Shown piece by piece: positions 17,244 to 26,120 of a DNA stretch of 64,000 bases. The stretch covers positions 1-64,000 of the forward strand of contig JASBTX010000034.1 of assembly GCA_030148225.1 (NCBI GenBank), in the 5' to 3' direction. Position numbers and translations under genes: made by a program. This stretch comes from Paracoccaceae bacterium. Its GTDB lineage: Bacteria; Pseudomonadota; Alphaproteobacteria; Rhodobacterales; Rhodobacteraceae. The notes under the pieces were generated by a model. The model did not search any database, was not told the origin of the DNA, and was given only the letters and a program-made list of their open reading frames with translations. Numbering within the stretch: position 1 is the first letter of the stretch; each line of letters begins with the position of its first letter.

Positions 17244-18299
17244 ATGATCCGAACCATTCCGAACCCCCATCGCAATGCGGGCAGGCTGGCGCCTGATGCC
17301 CCCTATCCCAGCGTTGCGGCAGATCGCGTTGCCGAATTGCTCGGGCTTTGCCCGGCACGCGACCAGACCCACCTGACAGACGCCGCCGATCTGGCCCGTC
17401 AGGCCGGCGTGGCCGCGATCTGGGTCAAGGATGAGCGGGGGCGCATGAACCTTGGCAGCTTCAAGGCGCTGGGGGCGGCCTATGTGATCGCCCGCCACGC
17501 CCGCGACATCAGCGCTACACCGGACAACACCACGCTAGAGGGCAGGACCTATGTCACCGCGAGTGCCGGCAATCACGGCATGTCGGTTGCCGCGGGTGCC
17601 CGCATCTTTGGCGCCGCGGCGGTGGTCTATATCGCAGATACCGTTCCCGAAAGCTTTGCCGAGCGGCTGCGCGCCCAGGGTGCGCGGGTGGTGCGCGAAG
17701 GTGCCGACTATGCCGCCAGCATGTCCGCCGCGTCTGATGCGGCAAGGGATCAGGGCTGGACGCTCTTGTCCGACAGTTCGTGGCGCGGCTACACCGATCT
17801 GCCCCTGACGCTGATGGAGGGGTATCTGCAGATGGCCGCAGAGGCCGCCGATCAGTGCCCCGACACGCCCACCCATATCATGCTGCAGGCCGGTGTCGGC
17901 GGTCTGGCCGGGGCGGTTGCAGCCTATGCGCGTCATGTCTGGGGCAATGCACCCGTGATCACCGTGGTTGAACCCGATGCCGCACCGGCGCTGCAGGCCA
18001 GCATCACCGCAGGCCGCGCCGTGACGGCCCCCGGCCCCGACAGCATTATGGGCCGGCTCGACTGCAAGGAACCGTCGCTGATCGCGCTGAACGGGCTGGC
18101 GCGCGACGCCGATCACTTTGCCACCCTCTCGGATGCCGAGGTCGCGGCAATGCTGCCGGTGATGGCCGATGCCGGGCTGGCCACCACGGCCTCGGGCGGT
18201 GCCGGGCTGGCGCTTGCGCTGGACAGGGCAGCACATACCGCGCTGGGGATCGGACCGGATGCGCGCATTCTGACGATCCTTTCCGAGGCGCCGGAATGA
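17244..18299 (+). CDS. PLP-dependent ammonia-lyase, diaminopropionate ammonia-lyase-like
   Basis: 351 residues of the tryptophan-synthase-beta / fold-type II family. The PLP lysine is in NLGSFKALGAAY at about residue 75, with SAGNHGMSVAAGA for phosphate and substrate binding and the GVGGLAG glycine loop. LLSDSSWRGYTDLPLTLMEG and the ordering of motifs resemble diaminopropionate ammonia-lyase (DpaL), also related to hydroxyaspartate and threonine dehydratases. The start is set at ATG 17244 (MIRTIPNPHRN) rather than GTG 17217. It overlaps the next gene by ATGA. It probably deaminates an amino acid made from the imported solute. Confidence 0.88.
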   Translation: MIRTIPNPHRNAGRLAPDAPYPSVAADRVAELLGLCPARDQTHLTDAADLARQAGVAAIWVKDERGRMNLGSFKALGAAYVIARHARDISATPDNTTLEGRTYVTASAGNHGMSVAAGARIFGAAAVVYIADTVPESFAERLRAQGARVVREGADYAASMSAASDAARDQGWTLLSDSSWRGYTDLPLTLMEGYLQMAAEAADQCPDTPTHIMLQAGVGGLAGAVAAYARHVWGNAPVITVVEPDAAPALQASITAGRAVTAPGPDSIMGRLDCKEPSLIALNGLARDADHFATLSDAEVAAMLPVMADAGLATTASGGAGLALALDRAAHTALGIGPDARILTILSEAPE

Positions 18300-19450
18300 C
18301 CCCGGATCGCGGTTTCCCGGTCGCGGAATTCGAAACCCGCCTCGCCCGGGCGCAGGCCCGCATGGCCGAGCACGGGCTGGACGCCATGCTGCTGACCCGC
18401 GAGGCCGAGTTTCGCTATTTCACCGGCTATCTGACCCGTTTCTGGGAAAGCCCGACACGCCCCTGGTTTCTGGTTCTGCCCGCGCGGGGCAAACCCATTG
18501 CCGTCATCCCCGGCATTGGCACCGCGCTGATGCGCAAGACATGGGTCGAGGATATCCGCACATGGTCCGCACCCGACCCCGAGGATGATGGCGTCAGCCT
18601 ATTGGCCGATACGCTGGCCGCTGTCACACCCGAAAACGGCAGCATCGCCATCCCCGACGGACATGAAACCAGCCTGCGCATGCCGCTGGCCGATCTGGGG
18701 CGGCTTCAGCTCTTGTTGCAGCCGCGCAGCTTTACGACGGATCACGATATCATCCGCCAGCTGCGCATGATCAAATCCGCGCGCGAAGTGGCCAAGATCC
18801 GCGAGGCCTGCGCCATCGCGGGCCGGGCCTTTGCCCGCGTTCCGGAAATCGCTGCGCCTGGCGTGGCGCTGGATCAGGTGTTCCGCCGGTTCCAGATGCT
18901 CTGCCTCGAAGAGGGTGCCGATTGGGTGCCCTATCTTGCCGGGGGGGCCGGACCGGGTGGCTATGATGACGTGATTTCGCCAGCCCGTCCCGATCCGCTT
19001 TGCCCCGGGGATGTGCTGATGCTGGATACCGGGCTCGTCTGGGATGGCTATTTCTGTGATTTTGACCGGAACTGGTCGGTCGGCCGTGCCGCGCCGCCTG
19101 TAGAACAGGCTTACGAGACGCTGATCGAGGCGACGCAGGCCGCCGCCGCCATCGCCCGCCCCGGCCAAAGGGCGGCCGATCTCTTTGCGGCGATGCAGGC
19201 GGTTCTTACCCGCGATGCGACCGACACCGATGCCGGGCGGCTGGGCCACGGGCTGGGCATGTCACTGACGGAGTGGCCCTCGCTCATCGCGGCGGATGAC
19301 ACGGTGCTGCAGCCCGGCATGGTGCTGACGCTTGAACCCGGCATCTCCCTTGGCGACAGGATCATGGTACACGAGGAAAACATCCTGATCACGCCGGACG
19401 GGGCCGAATACCTGTCACCCGTGGCCCCAGCCGGGATACCCGTCCTGTGA
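18296..19450 (+). CDS. M24-family metallohydrolase (Xaa-Pro peptidase / ectoine-hydrolase-like)
   Basis: 384 residues with a creatinase-type amino-terminal domain and a pita-bread catalytic domain. Unlike the creatinase at 11346 it keeps the five metal ligands: Asp in MLDTGLVWDG, Asp in CDFDRNW, His in GHGLGMS, Glu in LTLEPGI and Glu in VHEENIL. It should be a two-metal hydrolase. Homologues include prolidase-like peptidases and the ectoine hydrolase EutD/DoeA; the EutA-like gene that follows makes an amide or ring hydrolase role plausible. Overlaps: ATGA upstream, GTGA downstream. Confidence 0.9.
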   Translation: MTPDRGFPVAEFETRLARAQARMAEHGLDAMLLTREAEFRYFTGYLTRFWESPTRPWFLVLPARGKPIAVIPGIGTALMRKTWVEDIRTWSAPDPEDDGVSLLADTLAAVTPENGSIAIPDGHETSLRMPLADLGRLQLLLQPRSFTTDHDIIRQLRMIKSAREVAKIREACAIAGRAFARVPEIAAPGVALDQVFRRFQMLCLEEGADWVPYLAGGAGPGGYDDVISPARPDPLCPGDVLMLDTGLVWDGYFCDFDRNWSVGRAAPPVEQAYETLIEATQAAAAIARPGQRAADLFAAMQAVLTRDATDTDAGRLGHGLGMSLTEWPSLIAADDTVLQPGMVLTLEPGISLGDRIMVHEENILITPDGAEYLSPVAPAGIPVL

Positions 19451-20172
19451 CAGCGCTGCCCTATACACTTGATCCCGACGATCCCGCCGCACCGCCCATG
19501 GGGCTGATCGTGCTGCAATCCGACGAAACCATCGAGCCCGAGTTCCACCGCTATTTCAGCGCCGGGCCCGGCCCGCTCTATGTCACCCGCATCCCCTCGG
19601 GCGAGGAGGTTACGCATGAAACACTGGGCCGGATGGAGCAGGACCTGACCGCTGCCGCCGCACTCTTCCCGCGTGGGCTGCACCTGCCGGTCGTGGGCTA
19701 TGGCTGCACCTCTGCCAGTTCGATCATCGGCTCGGACAAGGTTGAGGCGCTGGTCAGATCGGCCTGCGATGCCGGCGTCGTCACCAATCCGCTCAGGGCC
19801 GCCGTTGCCTGCGCCGCCGCGCAGGGCCTTTCGCGGCTGGCGCTGGTCTCGCCCTATATCGAAGAGGTCAACGCGCCCCTGCGCCGGGCCTTTGCCGATA
19901 ACGGCATCGACATGCCGGTATTTGGCAGCTTTGGCATCCCGAACGAGGCTCAGGTCGTCCGCATCTCGGCCCGCTCGGTCATCGACGCCGCACTGGAACT
20001 GGGCCGCGATCCGTCGGTCCAGGGCGTATTCCTGAGCTGCACCAACCTGCGCACCATCGACACCATCCCCGAAATCGAATCCCGCCTCGGCAAACCCGTC
20101 CTCTCCAGCAACCAATCGCTGGCGTGGCACATGAAGACGATTGCGGCCACGCCCACCGATCAAAATTGCTGA
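19447..20172 (+). CDS. EutA / maleate isomerase-like Asp/Glu racemase-superfamily protein
   Basis: 241 residues of the Asp/Glu-racemase superfamily. The two catalytic Cys candidates are Cys87 (GYGCTSAS) and Cys198 (FLSCTNLR). The start DETIEPEF and the end VLSSNQSLAWH match what I recall of EutA of ectoine/hydroxyectoine clusters and of maleate cis-trans isomerase and arylmalonate decarboxylase. The usual partners EutC (cyclodeaminase) and DoeB (deacetylase) are missing, so ectoine itself is not a safe assignment. GTG start overlaps the previous stop. Last gene of the importer/hydrolase group. Confidence 0.85.
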   Translation: MTALPYTLDPDDPAAPPMGLIVLQSDETIEPEFHRYFSAGPGPLYVTRIPSGEEVTHETLGRMEQDLTAAAALFPRGLHLPVVGYGCTSASSIIGSDKVEALVRSACDAGVVTNPLRAAVACAAAQGLSRLALVSPYIEEVNAPLRRAFADNGIDMPVFGSFGIPNEAQVVRISARSVIDAALELGRDPSVQGVFLSCTNLRTIDTIPEIESRLGKPVLSSNQSLAWHMKTIAATPTDQNC

Positions 20173-20342
20173 TCCGGGAATCTAAGGTCGTATGGCAGGA
20201 ATTCCCCACTGTGGCGTGACGTCGATCCATAGATGCGAAAGCACTCCGCCATTGGGACAAACTATCCCCTAGCCAAATCGCTTGATGGCATGATACCCGC
20301 GACCTAGGCCCTGCTCTGCCCTTCAACTGCGAAAGGTTCCCA

Positions 20343-21434
20343 ATGCGTGTAAAGATTTACGGAAGCGGTTCGATCGGGAATCACCTCGCGAATGCTTCAC
20401 GTCAAATGGGTTGGTCGGTGGACCTGTGCGATGTTGATTCCGCCGCATTGGACAGAACCCGAAATAACATCTATCCCGCCCGATATGGTGCCTGGGATGA
20501 CGAAATCTCTTTGCATCTGAATGACGAGGCTCCAACCGGCGGCCACGATCTGATTGCTGTCGGAACTCCGCCTGATCACCATATCTCTGTCGCCATGACT
20601 GCCATTGCCGAAAAACCCAAAGCGATTCTGGTGGAAAAGCCGTTCTGCACGCCCGATTTGAAAGGTGCACAAGAGTTGACCGAGGCGGCCCGTGAAAACG
20701 GGGTCGCGCTATTTACAGGCTATGATCACGTGGTAGGCGAGGCCGCGCAGGCAATGGCCGGACTTCTGCAAAACCGCGCGGTCGGCGATATCCAGAGCCT
20801 CGATGTAGAGTTCAGGGAGTATTGGGGCGGCATCTTTGCAGCTCATCCATGGCTGGATGGTCCCAAGGACACATATCTTGGGTATTGGCAGCGTGGCGGC
20901 GGAGCGCTGGGTGAGCATTCCCACGCGCTAAACCTGTGGCAGCATTTCGCTCAACAGGCTGGTGCCGGTCGGGTTACGCAGGTGCAGGCCATGATCGATT
21001 ATGTGGATGATGGAACCGTCAGTTATGACAGGCTTTGCCAGCTGAACCTGAGAACAGAGACCGGTCTGACCGGTCGCGTGGTTCAGGATGTGGTGACCAA
21101 TCCGACCCGAAAATGGGCGCGTGTGCAGGGGACCGGTGGCTATGCTGAATGGCAATGCGGTTATGCGCCGGGCCAAGATGCCGTGACGTTGGGCCCACAG
21201 GATAAGGACGCCGAGTTGACCACCTATGACAAGACCCGGCCAACCGATTTCATCCTGGAACTACGTCACATCGAAACGGCGCTTAAAACCGATCCTGATG
21301 CATCCAGCATCAGCGGTGCCATGGGCCTCGATACCATGCTCGTTGTTGCCGCGGCACACAAATCCGCACAATCGGGCAAGATGGTTTCCATTGACTACAC
21401 CAAGGGATATACCCAGTCAGCCCTGTATGCCTGA
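20343..21434 (+). CDS. Gfo/Idh/MocA-family oxidoreductase
   Basis: 363 residues. A Rossmann-like amino terminus (VKIYGSGSIGNHLANASRQ) is followed by AVGTPPDHHISVAM and the EKP motif (ILVEKPFCTPD) that carries the conserved Lys, then a substrate domain with the H near residue 185 (GEHSHALNLW). It probably oxidises or reduces a sugar or sugar nucleotide for the polysaccharide cluster. First gene of the island, 170 bases after the EutA-like gene and 38 bases before the NeuB-cupin gene. Confidence 0.9.
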   Translation: MRVKIYGSGSIGNHLANASRQMGWSVDLCDVDSAALDRTRNNIYPARYGAWDDEISLHLNDEAPTGGHDLIAVGTPPDHHISVAMTAIAEKPKAILVEKPFCTPDLKGAQELTEAARENGVALFTGYDHVVGEAAQAMAGLLQNRAVGDIQSLDVEFREYWGGIFAAHPWLDGPKDTYLGYWQRGGGALGEHSHALNLWQHFAQQAGAGRVTQVQAMIDYVDDGTVSYDRLCQLNLRTETGLTGRVVQDVVTNPTRKWARVQGTGGYAEWQCGYAPGQDAVTLGPQDKDAELTTYDKTRPTDFILELRHIETALKTDPDASSISGAMGLDTMLVVAAAHKSAQSGKMVSIDYTKGYTQSALYA

Positions 21435-21472
21435 CGCCGAGACACAACTCTGCGACCCTGAAAGCAAAAGAC

Positions 21473-23032
21473 ATGACCGTAAAGACAAATAGCGATATCA
21501 ACGATGTTGACCTGCCATTGGCAAGTTTCGACTTTGACAACCTGTTCGTCTATGATCTGGCGAATAACCATCAGGGAGATATGGCCCACGCCGAGGCTAT
21601 CATTCGCGGCATGGGTGAACAAACCCGCAAACACAACGTTCGTGGTGTCATGAAGTTCCAGTATCGGCAAATGGATACTTTTATCCATCCCGATCATCAC
21701 AAGGACAGTGACAACAAGCACATACCACGGTTCCTCGCAAACCGCCTGTCCAATCCTGACTTTGCCAAGCTACGCAAGCTTGTCAAAGACGAAGGAATGC
21801 TGGCGATGTGCACGCCGTTCGATGAGGAATCCGTGGACGTCATCGTCGAACAGGATTTCGACCTTATCAAGGTCGCCAGCTGTTCGGCCAAAGATTGGCC
21901 GCTTCTCGAAAAAATAGCTGAGAGCGGTCTGCCGATCATTTTTTCGACAGGCGGTCTCGAGATCAGCAACATAGACGATCTCGTCAGCTTCTTTGACCAC
22001 CGCGGCTGCGATCACGCGATCATGCATTGCGTGTCGATCTACCCGACACCTCAGGAATTGTGCAATCTCGACCAGATCGATGTGCTGAGAGAGCGCTATA
22101 AAGGCAAAACCATCGGCTGGTCGACACATGAGGATCCGGATGATCAGGAACCTGTCCTCGTGGCCTATGCCAAAGGTGCAAGAATGTTCGAACGCCATGT
22201 AGGCATTCGTACAGAAGACTATGCCCTCAACGCCTATTCCTCCACACCAGAGCAGATCGGAACCTGGCTTGCATCTCACCAACGTGCACGCTCACTTTGT
22301 GGCTCTCGGGTAAGGGGATTGAACCAAGTGGAGGTTGATTCAATCGATACCCTGCGCCGCGGTGTGTTCGCCCGAAAACCAATTAAGTCCGGACAGACAG
22401 TCAAACGCGAGAATGTCTTTTTTGCAATGCCTTACGAAGAGGGTCAGCTCGACTCGGGTCATTGGCAGGAAGGGATAACCATCAACTCCGACGTGGCAGC
22501 GAATGGCCCGGTGATGATGGCGGACACCACACGCGCCGCCGACAGTGATGCTCAGGTTCTCAAACAAGCCGTACACAAGGTCAAAGCGCTTCTGAATCAG
22601 GCGAATGTCGTGCTGAATTCGGATTTCGAAGTCGAATATTCGCATCACTACGGGCTGTCACGCTTCAACGAATGCGGGGCGGTCATCATCAATTGCATTA
22701 ACCGGTCATATTGCAAAAAGATAATTGTCCAGATGCCGGGCCAGTTTCACCCACTGCATTTCCACAAACGCAAGGAAGAGACATTTCAGGTCCTCATGGG
22801 GGAATTGGACGTGCGCGTCAACAACACCCGCCGAACGCTCAAGGCCGGAGAAGTCTGCCTTGTCATGCCGGGTGTCTGGCACAGCTTTGCGACCAAGACA
22901 GGGTGTGTATTCGAGGAAATATCGACCACGCATTACAACGATGACAGTTTCTACAAAGATAAGGCGATCAGCCGTCTTGCCCGTTCCGAGCGTAAAACGG
23001 TTGTCGATCATTGGGGCAGATTCCAACTGTGA
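21473..23032 (+). CDS. NeuB-type nonulosonate synthase fused to a cupin domain
   Basis: 519 residues, longer than the usual 340-350. Residues 20-285 form the NeuB aldolase barrel (DLANNHQGD, MKFQYRQ, STGGLE, MHCVSIYPTP, WSTHE, ERHVGI), which condenses phosphoenolpyruvate with a six-carbon amino sugar. Residues 290-350 resemble the antifreeze-like SAF domain (LRRGVFARKPIKSGQTV). Residues 415-495 are a cupin with metal ligands H429, H431, E435/E436 and H470. The barrel is related to SpsE-like synthases. The added cupin may isomerise or epimerise the substrate before condensation. Pairs with the downstream cytidylyltransferase genes. Confidence 0.9.
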   Translation: MTVKTNSDINDVDLPLASFDFDNLFVYDLANNHQGDMAHAEAIIRGMGEQTRKHNVRGVMKFQYRQMDTFIHPDHHKDSDNKHIPRFLANRLSNPDFAKLRKLVKDEGMLAMCTPFDEESVDVIVEQDFDLIKVASCSAKDWPLLEKIAESGLPIIFSTGGLEISNIDDLVSFFDHRGCDHAIMHCVSIYPTPQELCNLDQIDVLRERYKGKTIGWSTHEDPDDQEPVLVAYAKGARMFERHVGIRTEDYALNAYSSTPEQIGTWLASHQRARSLCGSRVRGLNQVEVDSIDTLRRGVFARKPIKSGQTVKRENVFFAMPYEEGQLDSGHWQEGITINSDVAANGPVMMADTTRAADSDAQVLKQAVHKVKALLNQANVVLNSDFEVEYSHHYGLSRFNECGAVIINCINRSYCKKIIVQMPGQFHPLHFHKRKEETFQVLMGELDVRVNNTRRTLKAGEVCLVMPGVWHSFATKTGCVFEEISTTHYNDDSFYKDKAISRLARSERKTVVDHWGRFQL

Positions 23033-23136
23033 GCCGTCTGAAGTCCAGCCACTGCCCAACAACCAGTCACTCGGGCGGGTGAAAATGGGCCAGATGGCAG
23101 ATATTCGTCATTTGCTTCGCCTTTCGAGGCGCTGAA

Positions 23137-25053
23137 ATGTGCGGAATCGCCGGATTTTACCGACGCGGCGGCGCGCGATCACCTGAAACAATCTGTCAGG
23201 AAATGACCGCGCGGCTCACACATCGCGGCCCCGATCAGCAAAAGGTCTGGGCCGAACCAGAAACCGGAATCGCGCTGGGGCAAGCCCGCCTCGCGATTAT
23301 CGATCTGTCCGAAACCGGCGCGCAGCCGATGACCTCGTCGGACGGTCGCTGGGTCATTACCTACAATGGCGAGATATACAACCATACCGAACTGCGCGCT
23401 GAACTTGAGGAACACGGCCGGGTTTTCCGTGGCGGATCAGATACCGAAGTGGTGTTAGAGGCCATTTCCGAATGGGGCCTGCAGGCCGCTCTCGTGAAAT
23501 TTATCGGCATGTTCGCTTTGGCAATTTGGGACCGCTCCAAGCGCGAACTGCATCTCGCAAGAGACCACCTCGGAGTCAAACCACTCTACTGGGGTCAATC
23601 CAACGACTTCGTTCTGTTTGCATCAGAGCTCAAAGCCTTTCATGCGCATCCATGCTGGAGCGGCGAGGTCGACCCGTCCTCGGTAGCATCATACCTGCGA
23701 TACAGTTATGTACCGGCGCCGCACACTATCTATCGCGACGTATGGAAACTTGAACCGGGTCAGGTGATTACATTCGCAACGAGTGGCGTCGTTCACGCGC
23801 AGGCATACTGGTCTCTGCCCGACATCAAAGAGGCAGGTGCACTCAAAACGGACAGCCGAACAGACGACGAAGCCGCAGCACGTTGCGAAGCACTGCTCGG
23901 CGACGCTGTATCACGCTCAATGATCGCGGATGTTCCTATCGGGGTATTATTGTCGGGGGGGATCGACAGTACTCTGGTAGCTGCGCTGATGCAGGAATCC
24001 AGTGCGACGCCTGTCAGATCGTTTTCGATCGGGTTTGGCGATGGTGATTATGATGAATCTGTTCACGCCGCAGCGGTGGCCCGTCACATCGGAACAGATC
24101 ACACCGAACTTGTTATTGATCCACGTGACGCCATGGATTGCATCCCAAAGATGGGATCAACATTTGATGAGCCTTTTGGCGATGCTTCGCAGGTGCCGAC
24201 ATATCTCATTGCACAGATCGCTGCACGTCATGTCCGCGTCGTTCTCAGCGGCGATGGCGGTGACGAAGTCTTTGGCGGATACAACCGTTACATTTACGCA
24301 AGGCGGCTGCAGAATATACTGCCCGACACGCTAAAACCCCTTGTTGGCAAGGCGTTGAGCGGGATCAGCACAGGGGCGTGGGATCGGCTGTCCCGGCTTG
24401 TTCCAGAACGCCAGAGACCCTCTCAGGTCGGTCAGAAAATCCACAAGACGGCACAGTATCTGTCCGAGACATCACCCGACCGAGCCTATTTGAGGTTGGT
24501 CAGCCAATGGCAAAATCCCGAAGAAATCCTCACCACATCTGCAGAACACACAATCAAACCCTTTCACAGCGCCTTTATGAATGAGGATGTCGTCTTCCGG
24601 TATCGGGCTCAGGATATGGTGACCTACCTGCCGGATGACATCCTGACCAAGGTAGACCGCGCGACAATGGCGCATTCTCTGGAATCCCGCGTACCGCTGC
24701 TGGATCATCGTGTCGTCGCGTTTGCGCTGCGCCAGCCGACAGATCGCCTGATATCCGCCAACAAAGGCAAGCTCATGCTACGCAGGATGCTGGCCAAACG
24801 CGTACCCGACAAGATCATGAACCGACCCAAGAGGGGATTTGCCGTTCCGCTGGAGCGCTGGTTGGTCAACGAACTGCGCGACTGGTCAGAAACACTTTTG
24901 TCGCCAGATGCCCTGGCCCGGTCGGGCCACCTTAATCCCGATCCAATCCGACAGTTGTGGGCCGATTACAAGGCTGGCTTTACCGATTCCAATCACCAAT
25001 ACCGGCTGTGGAATATTCTCATGTTGCAGCAATGGCATGAAGCCTGGGGCTGA
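23137..25053 (+). CDS. asnB: Asparagine synthase (glutamine-hydrolysing)-type amidotransferase
   Basis: 638 residues with both AsnB domains. The glutaminase has Cys2 (MCGIAGFYRRGG), THRGPDQQ and YNGEIYNH. The ATP-pyrophosphatase domain has VLLSGGIDSTLVA and GDGGDEVFGGYNRY, and SRVPLLDHRVV follows. The enzyme adenylates a carboxylate and transfers ammonia. Inside a polysaccharide cluster such paralogues usually amidate a sugar acid or a carboxyl of a nonulosonic acid rather than make asparagine; that is inference. It lies 104 bases after the NeuB-cupin gene and is followed by a gene of unknown type. Confidence 0.93.
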   Translation: MCGIAGFYRRGGARSPETICQEMTARLTHRGPDQQKVWAEPETGIALGQARLAIIDLSETGAQPMTSSDGRWVITYNGEIYNHTELRAELEEHGRVFRGGSDTEVVLEAISEWGLQAALVKFIGMFALAIWDRSKRELHLARDHLGVKPLYWGQSNDFVLFASELKAFHAHPCWSGEVDPSSVASYLRYSYVPAPHTIYRDVWKLEPGQVITFATSGVVHAQAYWSLPDIKEAGALKTDSRTDDEAAARCEALLGDAVSRSMIADVPIGVLLSGGIDSTLVAALMQESSATPVRSFSIGFGDGDYDESVHAAAVARHIGTDHTELVIDPRDAMDCIPKMGSTFDEPFGDASQVPTYLIAQIAARHVRVVLSGDGGDEVFGGYNRYIYARRLQNILPDTLKPLVGKALSGISTGAWDRLSRLVPERQRPSQVGQKIHKTAQYLSETSPDRAYLRLVSQWQNPEEILTTSAEHTIKPFHSAFMNEDVVFRYRAQDMVTYLPDDILTKVDRATMAHSLESRVPLLDHRVVAFALRQPTDRLISANKGKLMLRRMLAKRVPDKIMNRPKRGFAVPLERWLVNELRDWSETLLSPDALARSGHLNPDPIRQLWADYKAGFTDSNHQYRLWNILMLQQWHEAWG

Positions 25054-25208
25054 TCGCCGTTGACCCAAACAGACGCCGCCAGAGTATCAGTCGGCATTTC
25101 CTGACCGGCTTGTGCAATTTCAGCTTTGTTCGCGAGGCGTTGATGCTAGTGTTTTAGACACTTCTGAGTAGCCGGGCGGATAGTAGGACCAACACAGGCA
25201 AGCATGAT

Positions 25209-26090
25209 TTGACGAAAATTCTGATTTATTCGGGTTGGATTGAACCCAACCAGAAGATACTTCGTGAGCGGCTTCCGCTACACGAGATATTTTTTGCTGA
25301 AAAGGAGCACGACACACCTGAAATACATGCGCGACATGTCGATGCGGATACGGCGGTTTTCATTGATCAGGCTCCTCGGGGGGCGACATTTTTCGAAAGA
25401 GCAATAACAATCGAAACCACGATTTCAGCGGGCGAGCCTGCCGCTGGCGTTTCTATCTCAGCATCAGAAGTGCACCCCAATAGGGCGCCACTGGAATCAA
25501 TATCATTTCCCATCTCCTCTGAAAGCCTATCGGCTTTTGAACTCCGACTTGCGGACGCCCTCACTGAAATGATTGCCCGTCTTTGCGTTGGCCCGATAAA
25601 CCCCGGGAGCACCACTAAAACCGCGTATCCCGCCAAGCACCAGTTGGCTTTGCCGGACGGTGGCTCGGTTATCATCGAAGCCGTGCGGCCAATCGCACCG
25701 CATATCCGGGCGCTGTTCGATCTGATCAGCGCACGCGACCCAAAGGTCCGCATCAGCGCCGGCACTCCTCCGCCATTCGACGACCACCGCAGGTTTGTCG
25801 AAAACCATCCCTATCGATGCTGGTTCCTGATTTCGGAAAAAGAAACATACTCAGGGGCATTTTATCTGCAATACGACAACTCGCTCAGCATCAATTTGAA
25901 ACGGTTCGATGAATTGGTGTACCTCACACTTCTGCAAGAGATCACCAACCGCTGGAGCCCATTGCCACCGATACCTTCGCTCAGATCCGGCAAGTTTCAT
26001 ATCAATGTAGCACCGGGTAATCAGCAGCTTTCTGACTTGCTGCAAAGCGCTGATTTCAAACCCATTCAGGTAACCTACGCCCGATCCTGA
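25209..26090 (+). CDS. Unrecognised protein with a GNAT-like carboxy-terminal half
   Basis: 293 residues from a TTG start (MTKILIYSGW). I cannot name the amino-terminal 125 residues. The second half (about 135-293) shows a GNAT-acyltransferase-like order: VIIEAVRPIAPHI, a FVENHPYRCWFLIS strand and then GAFYLQYDNSLSINL, as in PseH-type N-acetyltransferases that modify the 4-amino group of pseudaminic acid precursors. The pathway needs such a step and no other acetyltransferase is seen here, so it is the best candidate. The amino-terminal half might replace the missing PseG hydrolase, but I see no PseG motif. Convergent with the polymerase gene. Confidence 0.75.
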   Translation: MTKILIYSGWIEPNQKILRERLPLHEIFFAEKEHDTPEIHARHVDADTAVFIDQAPRGATFFERAITIETTISAGEPAAGVSISASEVHPNRAPLESISFPISSESLSAFELRLADALTEMIARLCVGPINPGSTTKTAYPAKHQLALPDGGSVIIEAVRPIAPHIRALFDLISARDPKVRISAGTPPPFDDHRRFVENHPYRCWFLISEKETYSGAFYLQYDNSLSINLKRFDELVYLTLLQEITNRWSPLPPIPSLRSGKFHINVAPGNQQLSDLLQSADFKPIQVTYARS

Positions 26091-26120
26091 TCCGGGTTGG
26101 AATTCAGGATTGTTTGGGCG
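26078..26120. terminator. Inverted repeat at the end of two convergent genes
   Basis: ATCCTGA at 26084-26090 pairs with TCAGGAT at 26104-26110, and outside them CGCCC at 26078-26082 pairs with GGGCG at 26116-26120. The arms hold the stop codons of both flanking genes, so this is a likely shared bidirectional terminator. There is no long T-run. Confidence 0.4.

Noticed and set aside
17217..18299. GTG start nine codons before the chosen ammonia-lyase start
   Set aside because: GTG 17217 lies within the 3-prime arm of a perfect 12-bp hairpin and has no Shine-Dalgarno, while ATG 17244 opens a normal amino terminus.
19447..20172. Calling the 17-20 kb genes an ectoine-degradation operon
   Set aside because: EutA-like and M24 proteins fit, but EutC cyclodeaminase, DoeB deacetylase and the ehu/uehABC-type importer are absent.
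25148..25162. AGTGT-TTTAG-ACACT small dyad before the gene at 25209
   Set aside because: Five-base arms only and no promoter elements around it; likely chance.
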